From Tethya wilhelma (Eukaryota > Porifera > Demospongiae > Tethyida > Tethyidae): a stretch of 64,000 bases of DNA. The stretch lies in the NCBI GenBank assembly GCA_964030475.1, contig CAXIPT010000007.1, forward strand, positions 1,537,986 to 1,601,985, in the 5' to 3' direction. A program made the translations under genes and the position numbers. Below the pieces are notes generated by a model. That model searched no databases. It was not told the origin of the DNA and worked only from the letters and a program-made list of their open reading frames with translations. Shown piece by piece: positions 55,141-64,000 of this stretch (position 1 is its first letter; each line of letters opens with the position of its first letter).

Positions 55141-57147
55141 ATGCAAACAAAATCTGTACAAGCTCTGGAAGCCAACTGTAGTACTAGTGTGGACTGTACG
55201 CCTGGTTCTTTACATGTCGACTGCGGACCAGTACAACCGGCTACTGCCGTTGGAAGTAAACTTATCAGTGTGTTCAAGAGCCTGCTCAGGTTCACAGTCA
55301 CTGTGCCTGCAAGATTTGTGGAATGGGCCAACTCATTCACACTGGTGACCTTCAGTACGGTGCTCTTTCTATTGGCCACACACACTATGGCCTCACTGTC
55401 ATTCTTTGATGTGAGGACAGTGTGTCTTAGCACAGCGGGCGTGACACATCATGCTCAAGGTATTAGGGTATGGGTCATCATCACGCTGGTTATTATACAA
55501 CAATATATCAAATACATTTTTACAATACCTGTGTTTGTACTTACAGGGAATAGGAAGTTTAGTCTATGAAATATTGATAAAATCATGCATGCACCTGTGA
55601 ACTTGATAGTGTCAAACCCACACACCCTAACTATATAAAGCTAACACCCGAATATGGCATTACACATACACACATACCTCTAACTATATACGCACGTAAT
55701 ACACCATACTACATCACCATGTCCATTTCCTTCCAGTCTACAGGCTCTTCACCTACGTCCTCTTTCATTCCTCCACACCACATCTCTTTCTCAATGTTGC
55801 CTTCCTCTGCTCGGTAGGAAAGACCCTCGAAGGAAAACTTGGCAGCTTCTATCTCTTCAATGTCGTACTCATATTCGGAACGTCGTGTGCCTTTGTGCAG
55901 CTCGTCATGGAGTCGGCCATTTCTGTTCTTTATCCCCCCGTCTTGGAGCAGTGCATAGCTGGATTTTCGGGAGTGCTGTTTGGTGTTTTGATCCTGGCTC
56001 TGGGAGTGACCAAGAACAAGAAGCAGTCGCTCTACGGTTGTTGTTACATCCCTAAACCTCTATATCCGTGGTTACTTCTGCTCGCCTGTCAGATTGTCAC
56101 TTACGAACAGATCTCAATTGTTGCGAATGTTGCTGGCATTATCACTGGATATGCCTGTATCCTTTACATTATAATAGAAATTATGTATTATGTATACTTC
56201 AGCAATGCAGTCATACATTGGGTAAGTGATTTATCATTCATTGTATGCACTAAAGGGGGTACAGTGAAATCTCCGATAGTGGACCCTCCAAGATAGGGAC
56301 ACTGTATTATAAACCTCTCAACAAAGGACAATTCTTGGTTCCCAAATATTCCAATTCCCTATTGTAGCAATACAAACAGAACCTCCAAGAAGAGGACAAC
56401 CTCTCTACAAAGGACAAACAAGCTGAATTTATATTGTTCCCAAAGTGTCCTCTGTTTGGAGGTTTCACTGTATACCAAATTTTTGAATGATTCTTAACTG
56501 CGATTGTAGGCTTTTATACTTCCTGAAACTTAAAGGGAGTCTCAGAGCTATGATTTTAGATGATTCAGTATCTTGATTATGTTAATTATTTACCATTGAA
56601 ATGCTCAAGCACGTACTCTCCAGCAAAAGTTTGTAACCTCCTCTGCATGATCACATTCCTTGACTTGACCCACTCCCAATATCGTGCAGACATTCACGAT
56701 ATGCTCAACTTTGTCAAACTCACTCCAAGCATGATCTACACTTTAGAACACTCTGAATTCTTTCATTGGGTCACAAAGTTACCAGGTTTTGTCCACTACC
56801 CTCGAAGCAATCTTATTCCAGTCACCAGATCTAGAACTTTTACACGAAAGAAGACCAACCAAAGCAAGTCCTCGACTGAGAAGAAGAAGGCTCAAAAGGC
56901 TCCCAATTTAGCAGCTAAAGGGCCTGCCTCTAATGACGTTTTATCGCTGGGAAATTCTCAACAAAAGGTACATGACTTTATTTTAACCGATAGTATTGTT
57001 ATTAACATTTTGTCAATATTGTATGTGGCATTGTTATAGGTTAATGCTTCAGGGTTGTCCTCTTCATTACCTGGAGCAAATTCTTCGTCTACTGTGGATC
57101 TTGAACTAGTGGTTCAACCACACGTCTCACCAATTATCACTGTTTGA
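55141..57147 (+). CDS. Rhomboid-like multi-pass membrane protein
   Basis: Four exons join in phase to give 374 residues: 55141-55459, 55737-56156, 56690-56967 and 57040-57147. Hydrophobic segments include FTLVTFSTVLFLLATHTM, and YRLFTYVLFHSS followed by HLFLNVAFLCSVGKTLEGKLG matches the rhomboid start. CIAGFSGVLFGVLILALG contains a GxSG motif at the position of the rhomboid catalytic serine. The later histidine expected in HxxG is not seen (NVAGIITGY), so it may be an inactive pseudoprotease, as in the RHBDD2/TMEM115/UBAC2-like groups. A basic, low-complexity cytosolic tail follows. The 56156 donor was chosen because it keeps phase; exon 2 could alternatively extend to 56221. Confidence 0.6.
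56262..56470. mobile_element. TA-flanked Tigger/Tc1-like MITE
   Basis: Inverted ends (CAGTGAAATCTCC left, GGAGGTTTCACTG right) are each bordered by TA. The 209-bp noncoding element lies in intron 2 of the rhomboid-like gene and has degenerate copies of GGACA.CCTC words inside. Confidence 0.75.
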
Positions 57148-57726
57148 AAATAAGCTAGAAGAGCAATCTCAACTGTGTTATAAAAGCATTTTATTATTTT
57201 GTGTGTGTTCAATATCATTGCATGTTTCAGAATTATTTTTCATGTCATACCCGGTAATTATTGTTTTTATCAAGCTTAGCAGTTTTGGTACAGTGTGTAT
57301 TCAGTAGCATGGTATTATTGTGTAATGATGAAAATATTATTATATTCTCAGAAATGTCAAATGTACAACTTCCATTGTGCCTTTATTAGCAGGAGTAAAG
57401 ATACTTAAGTACTTTGTACCTTCACTGAGTTGCGAATTGTATAGATTGAGGTCAAGCCATAGGCAGTTACTCATAATTACTGTTTCATATGTTTCCTGGA
57501 GCTTCTCTAGTTCCGGTCTACCAGTGAACGGATGTTCAATTTTGGCTGTGCAATTGACAATTGTTTCTATGGTTGGCTGCAGAGAGTAGCCTTATAAAGG
57601 TTGGCGGAGATTGAAGCTCAATATTTATTCAGCAGTCTTCTTTGCGAAGATTATTTTTGTGCTCAGACAAATTCTAAAAATTTCAAGTAAAAATTCGGGC
57701 TTTCAAAAGGTCCAAGAAGAGCAGCT
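57148..57726. other. 3' region and promoter of the PX-SH3 gene
   Basis: Noncoding; no TATA box or repeats recognised. Confidence 0.35.
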
Positions 57727-60700
57727 ATGGACGATTTGAAAACAAGATACGTTGTAGAAGCTCGTCTGCTCGGAGTTGACGAGACTTTTAAGAAGAAGAA
57801 GAAGGTATGCTGCTTTACAGTGACTGTGTGTGCACCAAAATTTGCATGCTCAAAATTGTAGCCACCTTCATTGTGCAGCTGCCACTTTATAAATGCATGC
57901 AGCTGCTGCAACTGTTACAACAAACAGTTTCTTTACTCACTTTCCCTCTCTGTTTATTGAACGTTTGCTTGCACAGGAGATAGAGTATGCCATTGATGTG
58001 GTTCTTTCTGATGAGAGCAAGTACACAATGTACCGAACACTCAAAGAGATTGCAGTCATGCACGTAAGTTCATGTTTTAGTATCCCTGATGATGTTTGCT
58101 GCGAAAATCCATGGTGTTTACTTATGGCTGATGTTTGTGTGTCACCAATCATCCATTACCCCAAACTTCACACAATGTTTTCTGTCAGATAACTGACTAC
58201 AAGTGTTTGAAAGTACACAGTCAGGCTCATGTACGATCAATAGTATCCCAACTTCTATATACTTCACCTTACAGGTGCACAAACATGTGCCTACTCTCTC
58301 CAAAAATAGGCTTGGCAGTAAACCATCCACTCACTTTGGTTTTCAACAGATGCAAGAAGACCATATATCTTTAAGCACCCACTGTAGTACCAATAGAAGC
58401 CTATTAATGGTCATAAACATACACTGCCAAAAAGCATCCCACCTTTAAAAATCTTCCAAGTAAACTATCTGTTATTGAAGCCCTTTCTCCCCCACACACA
58501 TACAGTCCAAACTGATGTCTAAGTTTCCAGTAGAGGCAGGCTACTTCAAGAAAGATGAGCGAGTTATTCCCGACTGCCCTGTAAAGCAGTCTGTGTTTGG
58601 TCCGCAGAGGATAGTTCGAGACGATAGATCATTTGAGAGACTTTTAAACACTTACATCAAAGAGATCCCTGGCCTACCTGCAGCTCTGGTCAAGAGTGAC
58701 ATAGTCTCTGATTTCTTCTCACTGAAGCCGTCTGATATTAGTGACCCAACAGAGTAAGATGACTTCCAATCAACAAATTGTTCTAGCCTTGTTTCCAGGC
58801 TCCTCCTTCATGGATATTTTCTTGCGAATGAGAGGCCTGGGAACGAAGCTAAAAATTGTGCATGATTGTTCCATATACTTCAACTACTCTGTGGTTATGG
58901 GCAATTAGGTACTCTGAGAGTAGATTAACAATCGATTTGAAATTTCGACTCATGACCTTGCTGCTTGTGTGCATAAAATAGTGTTAATCCTCGATCTATC
59001 CATTTGTAAACTCAATAGGCCGTTAAATATGTATTTAATGATTATAGCAACTGTCCAATTCATCATTATTATCACAGTGTACTTTCAAGGTTTTGTTAAC
59101 CATTGTGACCCCTCCAGAATGATTAATATGTCTCGTATTTACTGCAAGTGTTGCATACACAAACAGCACAGTAGTACAATGGAATGCACTATATATACAC
59201 AATAGTGTCCAATTCAGCAATACCATTGTCATGAGAATAAAGCCTACAGGCCACTCTTAAAAAAAACGGACCTTATGACTTGAGATACCGTACACTGATA
59301 GCTTGGTTTTGTTTGTTTTACATTAAATGTTGTCTTTAGTGAATCAAGCACTGTGCACTTAACAGGATTATGTCATGTTTATTTATTGTTTACGTCACGA
59401 TTGCAGAGACAAGAAGAAAAGAACCCCAAAGAGAAAAAAAGCCATCAAAATGGGTAAGTCTATACCTTCTTAGTCGGTTTTGTTGTAGTCACATGCTTCT
59501 AATGTAAAATAATGCAGCACAAATATAAAAGTGTACACAACTGTCTCTTGATCTCGATGTAAAGCCATAAACCTTCAACACTTGTTTAGTTTCCCTGTTT
59601 CCCTCTTTTTGAGCACATGATCCTGCTATACAGGACTCAGTGCATTTGTACATACTGCAAGAGAAGGATGTGTATTCAACAACTAGTGTTAACTGTTGAT
59701 AAACATTTCGTTATCACCTATAAACATTGGTGATCATAATCGCTGTAACGAGGTACAAGATCGAAAACTTCCCAATTACTTTCAGTTTTCACCACATGAT
59801 GATAATGACCCGCAAGAATTTTGAATACATACTAGAGCAAGATAGCTGATTGGTTCTGAGCTTGTAGTGCAGTGTTGACGTGTAGAGGATAGGAAGTTGG
59901 GTTTATCACGATTCAAAATTGTGTTTGCACAAAAAAGAACTTTATATGAAGCCTATAATAATAGTTTTTATAATACACACCAGCTGACAAAATTGTATAT
60001 TGAAAATACCCCAACAAGAAGATTACCACAATTTGTTTTTATCTATCATAAACCATCCTCTTACGTAATCAGAAAGATAGTTCTAACTTCTTCTTTTCTT
60101 CCTCAACATGCAGATACCAACTCCACCATCAGCGGTCCAATGGCCCTCAAGTCCTACTATGCAGTGTCTGGCTACACGGACAAGAAGACAAAGTTCAGTT
60201 TTGCCGAAGGTGCAGTAGTTCAAGTCATCCAGAAAGACCCCAGCGGTGAGTGTCTGCATAGATCAATCAGTCACACTGTACAGTGCCCCCACCCTCATTC
60301 CAAGAAAAAAAATATTGAAGAGAGAAGGAGGTTGCAGAAACTGGCTAAAGTAAATTGTCCGATATTAAAGAAGTTGTGACTTGGAAATTGTATGACTAAA
60401 TTTTAAAGAGTAGGGAGCCAGTTGAAAGGAGGAAGAAGCACCCCCTCTTGGTGGGGGAATCTCTCATCTCACACTCACCGATGCGCTTGTGTGCACACTC
60501 CAGTGTGCTGGTTTGTGGTGTGTGACTTGTTATGTGTTTGGTCGTAGAATCATAACCACTGAAATTGCTAGACAGTGGCGTAGACCGGGGAACAAATTAT
60601 TGTTATGCAACAAGATGTAATTGATGTGCCTCATTAGTTTGTAAAGAGAGGAGTGGGAATACTGGAGGATGTCCACATTAGCTTGAATCATTGCATGGTA

Positions 60701-61865
60701 GTGACCTTTAAGTATCATTAATAGATGCTCGTAGATCATGCAAAGTAGTGTAAAAAGCTGCTAACAACTGGTTCATTATAACCATATGTATTGATTGTAG
60801 TAGGTGTTAATGTATTGCAATAGTGTGCATGTTTTGCACCAATTCACAAGTACATGTGCAGTTAGTACTACCTTGTAAATGACTCTGAGGTGTGACAGCT
60901 ACATGTAGCTAGCTTGTATTTTGTAGTTTGGAGTGCATGCAGCTTGCCATGCTAACTTCCGTGCATTCTCCTTTGTAACAATTATAGACTAGAGCACGTA
61001 TCACGTTCAATGGGATGAAATGTCTGATCTGGCTTTGATGAGCTGTGATATTTGCATTCATGCATGCAATCACTACTGTATGTAATTGAATGACCTCTGT
61101 GTGCATATCAAATACCCCATTCCAAGGCTCTACCATTACATAATGCCTGTTACCTGAGCTACTATTGTGAGACTTTGGATCACATCGACAGTTTGAAGCT
61201 TGTACCCAAAAGTAAGATAGGATGTGTGTATGGACTTTGCTTTATCCATGATAGTTTTAGTGTTTATGAAATGGAATGCTTTGATTACTCTTCTAACTTG
61301 AAGTAGCGTACTTTTAGCCTCATTCCCATGCTCCCTCGGAAATGAAGTGGAAAGGTTAAAGGGGAGCCTGGGGACAAGGCTAGTATACTTCATCCGTTCA
61401 ATGCTGATAAGGATTACACAATATCAAGGGTTTATGAACTAAAGTTGGAGTTTATTATAATGCCCTTAAAAATTTCCACCCTAATTGGAAGAAATTTTAC
61501 AAAATCCTGTCTTCATACATGCAAAAATTAAGTTGTATGTCATAATATGCTTTAAAAGGCTGTCGTAGCCCTTCTGACTGGTGGGATTTGCCAGGATATA
61601 ATTTGATATTACATATTATAGTGGTTTGGGGAACTTGTCGGAAAACTTTGCTGGTGGGATAGTATTACTGTGAGATACTAGCTAAATAGGTTAAGAGTGC
61701 AGGTATTGGATTCTGTAAACAGCTGTGAAAAGAATGTACTGTAATAATATAGGCTAGAACTTCAAAGCTTACATGAACAATGTCCTGCATTCTCCAATTA
61801 CTATATATAATCATGCTGGAGGGAGTCACTTATAAAAGTTATTTTATTCTCTAGAGATTTCAGCG

Positions 61866-61937
<72 letters not shown>

Positions 61938-63878
61938 NACAATAGCTTAGCTTATAGGCAAACTATATTACGTGATTGATGGACCCATATCAATTAAATT
62001 CCACACCTAATGAGCATACTTTAAATTCACGAAAACATAAAACAGTAATTTGTTACGTATCTTTACCCTTTGAATTCCAAGCAACCATTGTTTAGCAATG
62101 CAGTGACAATTTTTAAACTTGACTTACTAATTATTACTATCATACGTACGGTAGTACGTATAGTAGGAATGGGCCGAATGTCCCATAGACACAATACAAA
62201 ATGTTGGCCACCATAAAAATCTAGTCAAACAAAATTAAACCTTCAAAGTTGCTCAGAAGCTCTCACTGACAGTTTACCAACTGCATGCAAGTCCTGAAAC
62301 TCACAAAAAAGTTGGAACACGCTACATCAGCATCTCATCCTACCAATCCTCAAGAGATGATGAACTAAGCTTTGTCAAAGGAGCTGTAGTCAGACTCATC
62401 AAGAAATACATCGATGGATGGTGGCTAGTCAGGTAAAAAAAAATAAAGCCTTTTCTCTTTCAAAATCATAAGCACGAAATTTAATTATCATAGCTGGAAG
62501 TGATGCTCAAAAAGCAATTAATTATGGCTTGTGGTTGATTAAGTTCCATCCCTCCATTCATTATTATAATTTGGTTACTAACAGACCATTTGGGTCTAGA
62601 CTGTGCTGGAATTCAATCCCCCTGATAGGTCAGCTACCAGTTGCTGAGGGTTATGTAACAGTCGTTGTTCTGTGAAGCTCATCAGTTGTGATAAGCCTAC
62701 TATTGCAACAACAGCTAATGTGTTTATTGAATTTCATATCAAAACCTCCAAATCATCATTTCATTAGCGTCAAATGGTCACTAATGTAATATATGATACT
62801 GAGAGACTAGACTCAGAGGGAGGGGATAAAATTCCGCACATAACGTTGCCGTGATGATTCTCAAGGTTTGTTTAGCCTCAATTACTTCAATCAATGGGGA
62901 TAATTGGGTGCATGAATATTCGCACCATTTAACACCACTACTGTACAAAGCTGTATGAAGTTGGATGCCTTGGATTTTTTTTCTCTCTTTTATTTAAAAT
63001 ATGGTGGTCATTGTGAGGCTTTTTTGCTTGCAAACAATCTCTCCCTAAAATGCTTTTATCTCATATATGCCACATAACTTAATGGGTATGTTGTGATACT
63101 TTTCTACCATTGTATCAATGGTGTCATATATTAATTTGGAATGTAATTGAGATGATATGTATGTGTACCGGATGTGCAGTGCTAACAATGGCTAAAGCAA
63201 ACATGTGTGGACTGGAGTCGATGTGAAATTGGCAGAGACTTTCCACCACTCACTGTTATGTAGCCACTTTCAAAAATAAACATAGTGTGTCTCCATTTAT
63301 GATCAGCCTTCTCTAACATAAACTGATCTATTGCGTAAACTTACCATTTGTGTGAGTGCTTATGTGTTTGTGTGAATTAGAATTAGTGAAAAAACAAGCA
63401 AAGAAACTAACCAAAAAACACTCACAGCAGTTATGTTTTTCAGTTTGTTTACCAAAAGTTAGTTTCATTCACGGTTATGATATACAAGTTCACTCATGAA
63501 TATTCATACATATTTACGTGTCCTAATTAGCATATTCATGAGCTAACTGTAGCCTGTAACTTCAAGTTGTTTGCGTCACTACCTTACTCTCCCCATAATT
63601 ATGTGGTCTCTCCCACACTCTGAACACACCATACTGATACAGGTATAATGGTGGAGAGGGGCATGTCCCTGGTGCTCTGTTTCGCAAGTTTGACAGACGT
63701 CAGGCTACTCTCTACGTAAACAAGGTAGGTGTGTGTGTGTGTTTAAGCTAAATATGTCAGCAAACTAGTTTTGATATTGTGAAAAAAAAACAAACTCGAT
63801 TTCTAAATTTATCCAGATCAAGAGACGCTATGTGAACAGAAAGAGCACAAGAGTTGTACCAACCATGAAACCAAAATG
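57727..63878 (+). CDS. PX and SH3 domain protein, NADPH-oxidase organiser/Tks-like (runs off window)
   Basis: Exons found are 57727-57804, 57977-58063, 58506-58753, 59407-59453, 60114-60245, 62273-62432, 63643-63724 and 63817-63878, with GT-AG junctions. A PX domain spans the first three (TRYVVEARLLGV, SKYTMYRTLKEIAVMH, SKLMSKFPVEAGYF, RVIPDCP); a basic linker (KKKRTPKRKKAIK) follows. SH3-1 begins LKSYYAVSGYTDKKTKFSF. SH3-2 reads RYISISSYQSSRDDELSF, IDGWWLVR and EGHVPGALFRKF. PX followed by SH3 pairs is the plan of p47phox/NOXO1 and Tks adaptors, which bind phosphoinositides and organise membrane oxidase or podosome complexes. The WW-containing second half of SH3-1 was not found in the 2-kb gap between 60245 and 62273. 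The gene continues past base 64000. Confidence 0.75.
58784..58851. mobile_element. TAGCC-family MITE, 68 bp
   Basis: TAGCCTTGTTTCCAGGC pairs with GCCTGGGAACGAAGCTA; the flanks share AAATTGT. It lies just after exon 3 of the PX-SH3 gene. Confidence 0.65.
61315..61382. mobile_element. TAGCC-family MITE, 68 bp
   Basis: TAGCCTCATTCCCATGCTCC pairs with GGGAGCCTGGGGACAAGGCTA minus its first base. The flanks GCGTACTTT and GTATACTTC match at six of nine bases. It is intronic. Confidence 0.65.
61868..61938. repeat. CT microsatellite ending in an unknown base
   Basis: About 34 CT units lie in the intron between the two SH3-coding regions. One unknown base at 61938 shows the tract was not fully resolved. 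Confidence 0.95.
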
Positions 63879-64000
63879 GTAAGACCCTCAGTACAATGGA
63901 GATGTAGATCATACATACATGTACATCATATTCACAAGCTAAACATGTTTAAATTTTTCCTGTTTTTTTTTGTTTTTTTTTTTTTTGTTTTCTTCTTCTT

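Overview
The window is animal nuclear DNA, almost certainly from a demosponge close to Amphimedon. It carries a cluster of spongin-type short-chain collagens, compact genes with short GT-AG introns, housekeeping genes with clear animal counterparts (RAD9, GPN3, a PX/SH3 NADPH-oxidase-organiser-like gene), many CA/GT/CT microsatellites and a dense load of short inverted-repeat transposons. Species and gene names are recognised by eye; no database was searched.

Left part (1-16.3 kb): an array of secreted collagen genes on the + strand. One is cut by the window edge (1-656), one has a shifted C-terminus (1144-2037), one is reduced to 5' and 3' flanks (about 2361-2660), one is frameshifted (4041-5224), two are intact (6393-7226 and 8044-9069), and one intron-bearing copy is broken (9567-10514). 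Their N-terminal and C-terminal halves each come in two types, and all four combinations occur, which suggests repeated recombination in the array. Part of the array reappears inverted at 15.05-16.24 kb, next to a GT microsatellite and an assembly gap. On the - strand at 10.9-11.46 kb are the first three exons of a RAD9 checkpoint-clamp gene. Its first exon and promoter are duplicated near 42.6-42.9 kb.

Middle part (16.3-31 kb): gene-poor and transposon-rich. It holds tRNA-derived SINE pieces, MITEs with perfect 9-bp target duplications, a TTAA-flanked MITE, a pogo/Tigger-like transposase scrap, a Helitron-associated fragment inside an inverted-repeat element, a GC-rich coiled-coil relic, and a perfect 518-bp direct duplication flanking an assembly gap. 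One unidentified spliced gene on the - strand is supported by an open exon at 20868-21218.

SAP array (31-41.7 kb, - strand): a tandemly amplified, mostly decaying family whose exons encode an N-terminal SAP domain split over two exons, small lysine/proline-rich linker exons and a C2H2 finger exon with matrin/U1-like spacing. One exon end, including its splice donor, has expanded into a 42-bp minisatellite. I do not recognise this family; it is the most novel-looking feature here.

Right part (42.9-64 kb): a conventional gene-dense block. It contains a TBC-like coiled-coil protein (42910-46159), a large nuclear protein with a PIP-box-like motif (46508-51333), GPN3 on the - strand (52012-55003), a rhomboid-like membrane protein sharing a 137-bp divergent promoter with GPN3 (55141-57147), and a PX-SH3 protein (57727 to beyond the right edge). 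These genes look independent of one another; the clustering seems to reflect genome compaction rather than a shared pathway.
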